From positions 1-17,769 of the forward strand of contig DASWMI010000025.1 in NCBI GenBank assembly GCA_036399835.1: a stretch of 17,769 bases of DNA, written 5' to 3'. Under the pieces are notes generated by a model that was given only the letters and a program-made list of their open reading frames with translations, did no database searches and had not been told where the DNA came from. The translations under genes and the position numbers were made by a program. Shown piece after piece: positions 1-8,339 of the stretch. Positions within the stretch are counted from its first letter, which is position 1, and each line of letters starts with the position of its first letter. The DNA is from DASYML01 sp036399835 (GTDB lineage: Bacteria; Acidobacteriota; Blastocatellia; Pyrinomonadales; Pyrinomonadaceae).

Positions 1-1
1 C

Positions 2-814
2 ATCTTGCCCGATCAAGAGCTGCCTCTTTATGGTCCAACCTTGAAGGAGGCCGTCCGGCAGAGTCTTGAAAGAAGCCAGCTCTCGATACATTTAATCGGC
101 AGCCATTACGGCGTCATCCCGGAAGAAGAGACGCGCTCTATCGTGCAGATTCAGAGCGATCTGGCGGGCGAGCGCAACGGAGGTTTTCAGCGCATCATCT
201 GGATGCCGACCGGCCTTCAAACGACCAACCCCATGCAGCAAAGCCTGATAGATCGTTTTCGTCTGAGCCTCAACGGGCATCAGCGCACGGAACTGCTGCA
301 AACGAAACTCGAAGACCTCAAGGTCCTGATCGCAGAGAAGATTAATCAAAGACTCAAACCCGCGCCTGTAGATTCCGCCTCCCTCCAAAGCGAAGACGGC
401 CCGCCCTCGCTCTACTTAATCTGCGACCGGCAGGACATGGACGAGATCAGGCCGCTCGAAGATTATCTCTATAACCAGGGTCTGGATGTCGTCCTTCCTG
501 CCATCGAAGGCGACGAAGCGCAAATCCTCCAGGACCACAAAGAGAATCTGTTGATGTGCGATGCGGTCCTCATCTATTACGGGCGGGCCAACGAGATTTG
601 GCTGCGCATGAAGCAGCGCGAGCTGCAAAAGATTGCCGGTTACGGTCGGACGCGTCCGCTGCTGGCAAAGGCCATCTACGTGAGTGGTCCACAAACGGAA
701 GCCAAGGAGCGGCTGCGCGAACGGGATGCGCTCGTGCTCAAGAGCTTTGAAGGATTCACATCTGCATCAATCGAGCCGCTGCTGGAACAGTTGCGCAAAG
801 GCAAAGGAGCATAA
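2..814 (+). CDS. Tandem TIR-like domain protein (5' truncated)
   Basis: The reading frame is open to the left edge. The first possible start is a TTG at 5, but the visible sequence opens inside a domain (LPDQELPLYG, then LSIHLIGSHYG near residue 28), so the true N-terminus is probably outside the window. Two Rossmann-like segments can be seen: residues 1-90, and about 133-265, which opens SLYLICDRQDMDEIRPLEDYL and contains a DAVLIYYG strand followed by NEIWLRMKQREL. This layout resembles TIR/DUF4062-like proteins that sit next to nSTAND-WD40 genes. TIR domains often cleave NAD or serve as adaptors. I cannot assign the catalytic glutamate with certainty, because the W...E spacing differs from the classic WCxxE. 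The stop codon lies 3 nt before the nSTAND start and the downstream ribosome site lies inside this gene, so the two are almost certainly one operon. The domain family is a fair call; the enzymatic activity is unknown. Confidence 0.7.
   Translation: MLPDQELPLYGPTLKEAVRQSLERSQLSIHLIGSHYGVIPEEETRSIVQIQSDLAGERNGGFQRIIWMPTGLQTTNPMQQSLIDRFRLSLNGHQRTELLQTKLEDLKVLIAEKINQRLKPAPVDSASLQSEDGPPSLYLICDRQDMDEIRPLEDYLYNQGLDVVLPAIEGDEAQILQDHKENLLMCDAVLIYYGRANEIWLRMKQRELQKIAGYGRTRPLLAKAIYVSGPQTEAKERLRERDALVLKSFEGFTSASIEPLLEQLRKGKGA
803..809 (+). promoter_or_regulatory. Ribosome binding site for the nSTAND gene
   Basis: AAAGGAG stands 8 nt before the ATG at 818 and lies within the last codons of the TIR-like gene. 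It fixes the start of the NTPase and supports translation of both genes from one transcript. Confidence 0.7.
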
Positions 815-817
815 GCG

Positions 818-3800
818 ATGATCGGACAGAACATTGCTTTCTCGCGAGAAGTCGAAGCACAGGAGAATCCCTTTCCGGGTCTGCGCCCTTTCGAGTTTGG
901 CGAGAGCCATCTTTATTTCGGGCGTGACGGGCAGAGCGAACAGTTGCTCAAAAAACTGAGCGCGACACGCCTCCTGGCCGTCGTCGGGACATCCGGCAGC
1001 GGTAAGTCTTCGCTGGTGCGAGCAGGGCTGCTGCCGACGCTCTTCGGCGGCTTTATGGCAAGCGCAGGCTCAAACTGGAAGGTCGCCATCATGCGACCGG
1101 GCAACAACCCGCTCGGCAACCTGGCCCACTCGCTCAACACCCCGGATGTCTTCGGCTCGGAGATAGAAGAGAACGCCCAACTGCAAACCGCCATCACGGA
1201 AGCGACCCTCAGGCGCGGCAGCCTGGGATTAATCGAAGTCGTCCGGCAGAACCGCATGCCCGCGAGCGAGAACCTGCTGGTCGTAGTGGACCAGTTCGAG
1301 GAAATCTTTCGCTTCGCGGAGGTCTCAGGCAGCCAGCAATATCAGAATGAAGCGCATAGCTTCGTCAAGCTCCTGCTGGAAGCCTCAAGACAGCGCGAGC
1401 AGGCCATCTACGTGGTGCTCACACTGAGGTCCGACTACCTGGGCGATTGCGCGCTCTTCTGGGATTTGCCGGAGGCGATTAACGAAGGCCAGTATCTGAT
1501 TCCGCGCCTCACCAGAGAACAAAGACGCGAAGCGATTACCGGGCCAGTAGCGGTCGGCGGCGCAGAGATTACGCCGCGCCTCGTGACGCAGCTTCTCAAC
1601 GAGATGGGAGACAACCCGGACCAGTTGCCGATTCTGCAACATGCGCTGATGAGAACCTGGGAATGTTGGAGGCAGGAGGGCGCTTTCGATGAGCCGATAG
1701 ACATTCAACACTACGAGGCGATTGGCGGGATGGCTCTGGCGCTCTCAAGGCACGCCGACGAGGCTTACAACGAACTGCCGGACGAGCGCAGCCGCTTGAT
1801 TGCCGAGAAGATGTTCAAAGGGCTGACGGAAAAGGGTGCGGATAATCGAGAGACACGCAGGCCCATAGAGCTGCACGAAATCTGCTCGCTGACGGAGGCG
1901 AGCGAAGATGAAGTCAAGGCCGTGATAGAGCCTTTTAGACGCGAGGGTCGCTCGTTTCTCATGCCTCCGGCGAGCGTGCCGCTGCAATCCTCGTCGTTGA
2001 TAGACATCTCGCACGAGAGCCTCATCAGGAATTGGGACAGGCTCAAACAGTGGGTCGAAGACGAAGGGCGCTCGGCGCGTATCTACCTGCGGCTGTCTGA
2101 AACGGCGCTGCTCCATGAGAAGGGCGAGGCAGGGTTGTGGCGCGACCCCGATTTGCAACTGGCCCTCTTGTGGCGCGAGCAGAGCCAGCCGAACAGGGTC
2201 TGGGCGGAGCGTTACAATCCGAACTTTGAAGTGGCTATGAGATTTCTGGACGCGAGCGTGGCGGCGCGCGACGCGGAGGTCTTAGAGCGCGAGCGGCAGC
2301 GCAAGCGCAGGCTTAGATGGCTAACCTTCGTCGTCGCCGTCCTCTCCCTACTGCTCCTGCTTTCTCTGGGCGCGCTGGTCTTTGCAAATCAACAGAGGGT
2401 CCGCACGGTAGCTGCTCTGGCTGAAGTTCAGCGTGAAAGAAATGAGTCAGACAGGCTGAAGCAATTAGCAGAGCTACAAAGAGCGGCGGCTGAAGAGTCC
2501 GCTCTGAGAGCGGAAGAACAGAGCCGCATAGCAGTCGCACAGAAAAGCCTGGCGGATGAACAGACATTGCTCGCGGTCAGGAAAGTAGAGGAGGCTAAAG
2601 AATCGGCTCGCATAGCCGCAGAGCAGGCGGCGATTGCCAGGCGGAATGAGCAGCAAGCTAGAGCGGCCAGGTCAGAGGCTTTACGTTCGGGAGCGGTCGC
2701 CGTCGAAATGCGAGGGAAGGCCGAGGCGGAGGTTAAGAAGAATTACGATCTCTCTTATGTCACGGCAATCAACTTCGCACAAAGGGAATTTGAACTCGGC
2801 AATAACTCTAGAGTGCAGGAGTTGTTGGACCAAATCTATAACTTTGACCCTAACAAGTCGCCCGGTTACGAGTGGTACTATCTCTGGGGGCTTAATCATC
2901 TGGACCAGGCCACCATCGGCAGGCACGATAACACCGTGCGGTCCGTGGCTATCTCAAGCAACGGCGTCCTCGCCAGCGGCAGCTACGACGGGACGCTGAG
3001 CCTCTGGTCCATCTATCAAAACCGTATGTCGGACTTTGATAACCTGGGGCTTAGCACGCGCAAGTCCATAGAATATTACTATCCAGGCCATCTGACCACG
3101 CTCAGCTTTTCGCATGACGGCAACGTGATCGCCATCGGGACTAAGGAGGGCACGGTCGAGATCGGGCAGGTCGTCAAGTTTAAGGCCGATTGGAATCCTG
3201 ATAAGCAATGGGATTTCAAGAAGCTGGAAAGCTTCAAGCTCCAAAAAGGGCAGAGCGAGACGGCCTCAGGCGTGTTATCTCTGAGCTTCTCGCCGGACGA
3301 CAAGTATCTGGCCGTGAGCAGCAGCGACAAAACCATCAGGCTCTTCGACCTGACCGAGCACAGGGAAAAGGGCACGCTTTATGGTCATGGCGCTCCCGTC
3401 CTTTCAATAGCCTTTTCACCTCAAGGGCTGCTCGCCAGCAGCAGCAGCGATAAGACCGTCAGGCTCTGGGACACAAACGCGATGAAAGAGATGCCCGCGC
3501 CTCTCTTTGACACCAGCGCCATCAAGACGACAGTGCTTGCCTTAGCCTTTTCACCTGACGGCAAAGCTCTCGCGGCTGGTTGTGAAGACGGCAATCTTTA
3601 TCTCTGGTCCATCAACTCGAATGCGCGGGCCGAGCTGCAAAAGTTTACGGGCAAGCACGCGGACGCTATCTCTTCCGTCGCCTTCTCGCCCGATGGTAAA
3701 ACCCTTGCCACAGGTAGCGGCGACAAGACCTTGAATATCTGGGACATCAAATCCAAAAAGATAATCAAAGTTCTTCGCGGCTATGACGATGGAGTCACTT

Positions 3801-4813
3801 CCGTGAGCTTTTCACCTGACGGAAGATTCGTTGCCAGCGGCAGCTTTGATAAGCAGGTCAGGCTTGGATACGTTCCCGCCAAAGAGCCTGTCAAGCTGGA
3901 TGAACAGACAGACTCGGTTCTCTCCTTAGCTTTCTCGAATGACGGTAAGCTGCTGGCGATGGCTAACTACCATGAGAAGGTCACGCTCTGGGACATCAAC
4001 GAGCAAGAGAAACTAAGAGCCTTCGAGCACGGGGGCAAATACGTCGCGCTCTCGCCCGACGGCAAGCTGCTCGCGATGACCGGCACGGACGGGATCGTCA
4101 AGCTCTGGGATGTCGAGCATCAAACAGAACTCAAACCTCTCGTCGGTCATACCAAAGAGGTCTTCGCCCTGACCTTTTCCCGAGATGGGATGCTGGCTAC
4201 TGGAAGCGTGGACGAGACCATCAGGCTCTGGGACGTGAAAGCTGGAAAGGAGCTGGCAAAGCACGCGGGCTATAAAGTCACGGCCATCGCCTTTTCACCG
4301 GACGGCGGGCGGCTCTTTGCCGGAAGCAACGATGGCTCACTGGGTATCTGGACCATCAATGATACGGCTCGGAAGTTTGAAACTCGCAAGCTTATTAATA
4401 ACGGAAGCACTCTGCCTATGACGCTGGCCGTCTCGCCCGACGGGAAAACGCTGGCGGTCGGCTATTCGGATGGAGAAGTAACGCTCTCTCCAGCGGACCA
4501 GCCGGAGAATTGGAAACTGCTGGCGGGACACGACAAGGCTCACCAGATATATACAGTCGCCTTTTCCAGTGACAGCCGGACTCTGGCCTCGGGCGGCTTT
4601 GACATGACGCTCAAGCTCTGGAGCGTTCCGACTGCTCAAGAGCTATTAACCCTCAAGGATTTCAAGGGCGCTATCTCTGCTCTGGCCTTCTCACCCGCCG
4701 CGCAGGAGAGGGACTTGCTGGTGGTCGGCAGCGCCCTCTCTCCCGTCAGGCTCTATTATGCGGCCAGTAAAAGCGCTGTCGCGAGCGAGGAGCAGGCTAG
4801 CATCAAAAGATAA
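818..4813 (+). CDS. nSTAND NTPase with membrane helix and 14 WD40 repeats
   Basis: This 1331-residue protein opens with the nSTAND1 signature NPFPGLRPFEF and YFGRD (17-37). Walker A is GTSGSGKSS (57-65, K63), Walker B is VVVDQFEE (155-162), and LRSDY (203-207) is the likely sensor arginine region. The helical segment typical of these NTPases follows, with SHESLIRNW around H399. After a basic stretch (RQRKRRLRW) comes one strong hydrophobic helix at 502-523, then a long charged coiled coil (about 527-640). A GYEWYYLW linker precedes 14 WD40 repeats (about 697-1320), enough for two seven-bladed propellers. The family is thought to act as an NTP-driven switch whose repeats sense a trigger and whose partner domain is the effector. 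The partner is probably the TIR-like protein immediately upstream. The positive-inside rule would put the NTPase in the cytoplasm and the propellers outside. The activating signal is unknown. Confidence 0.88.
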   Translation: MIGQNIAFSREVEAQENPFPGLRPFEFGESHLYFGRDGQSEQLLKKLSATRLLAVVGTSGSGKSSLVRAGLLPTLFGGFMASAGSNWKVAIMRPGNNPLGNLAHSLNTPDVFGSEIEENAQLQTAITEATLRRGSLGLIEVVRQNRMPASENLLVVVDQFEEIFRFAEVSGSQQYQNEAHSFVKLLLEASRQREQAIYVVLTLRSDYLGDCALFWDLPEAINEGQYLIPRLTREQRREAITGPVAVGGAEITPRLVTQLLNEMGDNPDQLPILQHALMRTWECWRQEGAFDEPIDIQHYEAIGGMALALSRHADEAYNELPDERSRLIAEKMFKGLTEKGADNRETRRPIELHEICSLTEASEDEVKAVIEPFRREGRSFLMPPASVPLQSSSLIDISHESLIRNWDRLKQWVEDEGRSARIYLRLSETALLHEKGEAGLWRDPDLQLALLWREQSQPNRVWAERYNPNFEVAMRFLDASVAARDAEVLERERQRKRRLRWLTFVVAVLSLLLLLSLGALVFANQQRVRTVAALAEVQRERNESDRLKQLAELQRAAAEESALRAEEQSRIAVAQKSLADEQTLLAVRKVEEAKESARIAAEQAAIARRNEQQARAARSEALRSGAVAVEMRGKAEAEVKKNYDLSYVTAINFAQREFELGNNSRVQELLDQIYNFDPNKSPGYEWYYLWGLNHLDQATIGRHDNTVRSVAISSNGVLASGSYDGTLSLWSIYQNRMSDFDNLGLSTRKSIEYYYPGHLTTLSFSHDGNVIAIGTKEGTVEIGQVVKFKADWNPDKQWDFKKLESFKLQKGQSETASGVLSLSFSPDDKYLAVSSSDKTIRLFDLTEHREKGTLYGHGAPVLSIAFSPQGLLASSSSDKTVRLWDTNAMKEMPAPLFDTSAIKTTVLALAFSPDGKALAAGCEDGNLYLWSINSNARAELQKFTGKHADAISSVAFSPDGKTLATGSGDKTLNIWDIKSKKIIKVLRGYDDGVTSVSFSPDGRFVASGSFDKQVRLGYVPAKEPVKLDEQTDSVLSLAFSNDGKLLAMANYHEKVTLWDINEQEKLRAFEHGGKYVALSPDGKLLAMTGTDGIVKLWDVEHQTELKPLVGHTKEVFALTFSRDGMLATGSVDETIRLWDVKAGKELAKHAGYKVTAIAFSPDGGRLFAGSNDGSLGIWTINDTARKFETRKLINNGSTLPMTLAVSPDGKTLAVGYSDGEVTLSPADQPENWKLLAGHDKAHQIYTVAFSSDSRTLASGGFDMTLKLWSVPTAQELLTLKDFKGAISALAFSPAAQERDLLVVGSALSPVRLYYAASKSAVASEEQASIKR

Positions 4814-4833
4814 AGGATAAGAGATGCTTTATC
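4809..4833. terminator. Short hairpin over both stop codons of convergent genes
   Basis: GATAAAG (4809-4815) and CTTTATC (4827-4833) form a perfect 7-bp inverted repeat with an 11-nt loop. Each arm contains the TAA stop of one of the two converging genes. The stem is AT-rich and has no clear T-tract, so a role as a bidirectional terminator is only plausible. Confidence 0.3.
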
Positions 4834-7800
4834 GCCAGTTTCCAATCAGGATAAAGGGCGCCCAGTAATACGGGTGAGCATAAGTTTTTCCGTTTGGTCC
4901 TTTGAGCGCGCCTTGCAGCATAGCTGCCTGCGCCCTGCTCAGCGCCTCGGCCTTCGTGGCTCTCGGCGACCCGCTCAGGTTTCTATAAAACTGCTCCATC
5001 AGTAGCGATGTGCTTTCGTCCGAGACGGACCAGAGACTCGCCAGCACGGCTCCCGCGCCCTCTCTCTGTGCGGAGACGGCGAAGCCTTCGACCTCTTTGT
5101 CCGTCATCCCTTCGCCGGTCGCAGTATTGCAGGCCGAGAGCGCCAGCAGGTGTACGCCCTCAAAATAGTCAGGCTCGTTTCTCAACTGGTCCAGCGTAAA
5201 GCGCTCCCTTTTACCGAGCAGCAGAAACGAATGAGTCTCCGTCCCGGGTTTGAACTCGAAGTGGCTCGCGATATGGACCAGGTTGGGCCTTTTCTGCCTG
5301 AGATATTTATCAAGCACTTCCTTCGTGAAATCATCATCGAGGATAATATTGCCGGGCAGCAATCCTTCGCTATGCTGCGCGGCCTCAACATCGTGAATAA
5401 TCTTGTGCAGCTCCTGCGGGACGAAGCGCAGCTCCGGAAAGTTGTCCGTCGCCTGCGAGACTCCGGAGCCTAAGCCTTTCCAGCTTTGCGCGGGAGCTTC
5501 TTTGAGGCGTTCCGGGTCTGTCTTGAGCGTAAAGATAGCATTCGAGTAGCGCTCGGCCATGTAGCTGCGACCATCGTGGAGCGCCGCGACCGGAATCAGC
5601 CGCAGGTATCCATCCAGCGACCACATCAAGGTCTGCGGCTGGTAGCGCTGCAAGTCTTTCTCGATTGGTCCGACGATGATTTTGTAGAGCGCCTGCGAGT
5701 TTTCGAGCGGCTGGCTGCGCGGGTCGCGCAAATCTTCGTAGAGAGCGATGACCTTCTTATTGAGTTCCTCCCTTTTAATCGGAACGGAATAGGATTTGGG
5801 GATTGAATCCGGCGTGACAAAGACGACGCTATAGCTGTCGTTGAGGACGAAGGTGTAAACGGCTGCGACTTTCTGCGGGAACAGCTCCAAAACTCTCTGC
5901 ATCTTCTTCAAGCTGTTTTCCAACTCTGTCTCTCTGCTTCCGGTCTGATTCGGACCCGCGATCTCACCGGAGATTTTTCTGAGCTGGTCTTGAATCTTTT
6001 GATCTTCGTCCCTGAGCCTTGCATCGAGCATCGCCAGCTCCTGTTCTTCGCCGGGCGTGCGCTGTGCGCTGCCCTTGCGCATCAGCTCGTTTCTGCGTCG
6101 GGCGTTGGCGGCAATCATCTTCTCTCGCTCTTCGATCGATTTCTCAGCCTCTGAAACAGGCAGCTTGCCGTTGGCGGCTGTGTCGCCGTCGCGCCGCGTA
6201 AACTCGTAATACTCATCCTCCTTCAAGAGACCGAGCACTTCGATGGCGAGAGAGATTTGGTTGGTCTCGATTAAGAGATCGGCCAGGTCGTGATAGATGA
6301 CCTCGCGGCTCTGTATAAAACTCTTCTGCGCTTCCTTGTCAATCTTGCCATGACTTGAAAACTGCGCGCGGACATCCTGAAAAGCATTGACCGCAGACTT
6401 GCCGTAGTAGATGGCGATAAAAGGCTTTTTGAGCATCTTCCAGGTGGACATCAGGTTGGCGAGCGTGTCTCCCTCGCCCCTTCGGTCCGGCAGCAAGCCG
6501 CCAATCAATTCTGCTTCTTTTATCTGCACCTCTCGATGAATCAGCAGCGCCTCATTCATAAACTGTAGAGCCTTGTCTATCTGCCCTGTCTCTTTATAAA
6601 GATAGCCGAGGTTGTTGAGGGTCTTGGCCTCGCCTTGCCGGTCCTGTATGGCGCGCTGGAGAGCCAGAGCGCGATTGAGATATTCAAAGGCGAGCTTTTT
6701 ATCGCCGGAATTAAGCGCGTCGAGGGCGTTGTTGGAAAGCGCCGGGGCCAGCTCAAGGCAGTCGCCTATCTCCTCGAAGATAGCCATCGCCTTCTGCTTG
6801 TATTCGCGTGCCTCCTTGTGCCTGCTCATCGCGTCGTAGAGCAGACCTATATTATTCAGCGTATAAGCCTGACCGCGCAGCTCGCCGAGCCTTTGAAAGA
6901 GGCTCAACGCTTCGTTGTAATATTTGAGGGCCGCTTCTGTTTCGCCCATCCCGTCGTTGACCAGCCCCAGATAGTTGAACGTGTAGGCAGCCATTCGGGA
7001 ATCGTTAACTTTCTGGTCCTGAAAAAGCGAGAGCGCTTTGTTGAAAGCTTCCAGAGCCTTCTCGTACTCTCCTCTTGAAAACTCGACCTGCCCTGTAATA
7101 CTCAGCGTCAAAGCTTTTCCGAAGAGGTCTTGCGACTGGTCCTGTAGTTCGCCCGCTCTCTTTAAGTAACTGAGAGACTCCGCCTCCATTCCGAGCGAGT
7201 GGAGCACATAGCCGAGCGTTGTGAGCGTGATGACTTGGCCTCTATAAGCCTCTGCGCAGGCGTTGACCTGCCCCGTGTATGTCAGCTTGCAATTATGGCT
7301 CTGATAATCGCGCCTGTATCTTTGATAAGCATCCTCATACTTTTTAATCGCCGGCTCGACCTGTTTCTCTGACAGGAATCGTCCGGCCTCTTTAAAGTCG
7401 CTTTCGGCGAGCAGGCTGTTTTTGTCTTCGGCTGTCATCCGATGCCAGCTCAAACGTATCTCATATCTGGCGGGCGGCACGTTAATCTTTCGCGGACGGA
7501 CCTCTATGATGTAATAGCCCGTCGTCTCCACCGGAAAGAGAATCGCTTCAGGCCCCCACTCGCCGAGCAGCGGGTTATCTGCGGCGCGCGACTCTATACC
7601 GTTCGGCCCGCGTAGACTCAAAGCCACGCCGATGCCAAGCTGCTGGACCTCTGCGCGCACGATCTGGCCCGCCGTCAGCATCATGCGATAAGAGTGTATA
7701 TGGTCAGAGGCCAACTCTCGCTCGACGGGTTGGCCCATCGCCAGGCCACCATCATTAAGCCTCTCGGCTTTACCTGCGGGCGCGCCCTCCTGCTTTGGCG

Positions 7801-7948
7801 TGATGCGACATTGCGCGCGGGTAGTCGCCGCCGGACCTGCCAGCAGAAGCAGCGCACAGATAGATAAACTGTAGAGCGAGGCGCGCAGGGAATTTCGTGA
7901 AGAGAGGCTGGCCATGCGCCAGAAGCTTGAAAGCTGTAAGTATTTCAT
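4829..7948 (-). CDS. Exported PPC-TPR-CHAT (caspase-like) protein
   Basis: Read from the ATG at 7948 this is 1039 residues. ATG at 7957 and 7915 are alternatives, and none has a clear Shine-Dalgarno. The frame stays open up to 8098, but a promoter-like element there argues for an internal start. A signal peptide with a hydrophobic core (LYSLSICALLLLAG) ends near TTRAQ. A pre-peptidase-type beta domain follows (about 71-167, from GQPVERELAS to YEIRLSW). Then come five clear TPRs of the kinesin-light-chain kind (about 274-475), with weaker ones before them, a helical linker and a charged coiled coil. The CHAT domain occupies about 690-1038. The expected catalytic pair is present: H896 in VHIASH and C940 in LSACNTATGEG. 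CHAT domains are clan CD cysteine peptidases related to caspases, and the TPRs probably bind a partner or substrate. The signal peptide points to the periplasm or outside. The substrate is unknown, and any link to the facing nSTAND gene is inference. Confidence 0.88.
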   Translation of the reverse strand: MKYLQLSSFWRMASLSSRNSLRASLYSLSICALLLLAGPAATTRAQCRITPKQEGAPAGKAERLNDGGLAMGQPVERELASDHIHSYRMMLTAGQIVRAEVQQLGIGVALSLRGPNGIESRAADNPLLGEWGPEAILFPVETTGYYIIEVRPRKINVPPARYEIRLSWHRMTAEDKNSLLAESDFKEAGRFLSEKQVEPAIKKYEDAYQRYRRDYQSHNCKLTYTGQVNACAEAYRGQVITLTTLGYVLHSLGMEAESLSYLKRAGELQDQSQDLFGKALTLSITGQVEFSRGEYEKALEAFNKALSLFQDQKVNDSRMAAYTFNYLGLVNDGMGETEAALKYYNEALSLFQRLGELRGQAYTLNNIGLLYDAMSRHKEAREYKQKAMAIFEEIGDCLELAPALSNNALDALNSGDKKLAFEYLNRALALQRAIQDRQGEAKTLNNLGYLYKETGQIDKALQFMNEALLIHREVQIKEAELIGGLLPDRRGEGDTLANLMSTWKMLKKPFIAIYYGKSAVNAFQDVRAQFSSHGKIDKEAQKSFIQSREVIYHDLADLLIETNQISLAIEVLGLLKEDEYYEFTRRDGDTAANGKLPVSEAEKSIEEREKMIAANARRRNELMRKGSAQRTPGEEQELAMLDARLRDEDQKIQDQLRKISGEIAGPNQTGSRETELENSLKKMQRVLELFPQKVAAVYTFVLNDSYSVVFVTPDSIPKSYSVPIKREELNKKVIALYEDLRDPRSQPLENSQALYKIIVGPIEKDLQRYQPQTLMWSLDGYLRLIPVAALHDGRSYMAERYSNAIFTLKTDPERLKEAPAQSWKGLGSGVSQATDNFPELRFVPQELHKIIHDVEAAQHSEGLLPGNIILDDDFTKEVLDKYLRQKRPNLVHIASHFEFKPGTETHSFLLLGKRERFTLDQLRNEPDYFEGVHLLALSACNTATGEGMTDKEVEGFAVSAQREGAGAVLASLWSVSDESTSLLMEQFYRNLSGSPRATKAEALSRAQAAMLQGALKGPNGKTYAHPYYWAPFILIGNWR

Positions 7949-8069
7949 GAGGTGCATTAAGGAATAGCTCAATAACGACAATCCGGCTATCAAAGTCAAA
8001 GCGGAAAGAAAAAGTGTATTAGAGAGGACTTGAGCGGCTTTTAAAGCGCTTTCGTCGGATGATAAGCCA

Positions 8070-8098
8070 ACTCTATGCCTGTGCAGGAGGCTTGTCAA
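8070..8098 (-). promoter_or_regulatory. Sigma-70-like promoter for the CHAT gene
   Basis: On the minus strand a perfect TTGACA (8098-8093) is followed after 17 nt by TAGAGT (8075-8070), a 4/6 match to TATAAT. Transcription would begin near 8063, leaving a leader of about 115 nt to the ATG at 7948. The TTG of the -35 box is also the first possible start codon of the open frame, so if this is the promoter, that start is not used. Confidence 0.45.
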
Positions 8099-8262
8099 GA
8101 TTTCTCATGGTTCAGAGAAGCGGTCCAAAAACTTAAAGGACAGGCTAACCCTCGCTGGTCCAGCCTGAGAAATACTCGCCAGCACTTGGGAGATGTTGAT
8201 TTTTGCGCGCGGGTTCATGGAAGATGACTCCCGACAAGCCGGACCGCACGTGCGAGTTTCCT

Positions 8263-8291
8263 TTGAGCCGGTCCGGATCATTGAAGATAAA
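8263..8291 (+). promoter_or_regulatory. Possible promoter for the quinone oxidoreductase gene
   Basis: TTGAGC (8263-8268) and GATAAA (8286-8291) are separated by 17 nt. Each matches its consensus at four of six bases. A start near 8298 would give a leader of about 40 nt. The match is modest; the position is right. Confidence 0.3.
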
Positions 8292-8339
8292 GTGAAAATA
8301 CAGAGGAGCTTGAGAAGCTGAACTCTTGAGGTCATTGAG

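Larger units (their letters stand above)
7949..8339. other. Divergent intergenic region
   Basis: This 391-nt stretch separates the CHAT gene from the quinone oxidoreductase gene. It holds one promoter candidate for each gene, listed separately, and one copy of the iterated TGGTCCA motif at 8156-8162. I see no convincing small gene or stable RNA. The frame of the CHAT gene stays open as far as 8098, so part of this region would become coding if a TTG start there were used. Confidence 0.5.

Noticed and set aside
2917..4780. Periodic similarity suggesting a repeat array
   Set aside because: The periodicity is of WD40 protein repeats; the DNA copies are too diverged for a recent tandem array or CRISPR.
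5281..8155. Gap of 2.9 kb without a TGGWCCA motif over the CHAT gene as a sign of recent transfer
   Set aside because: With 30 copies in the window, one gap of this size is expected fairly often by chance, so it is not evidence of foreign origin.
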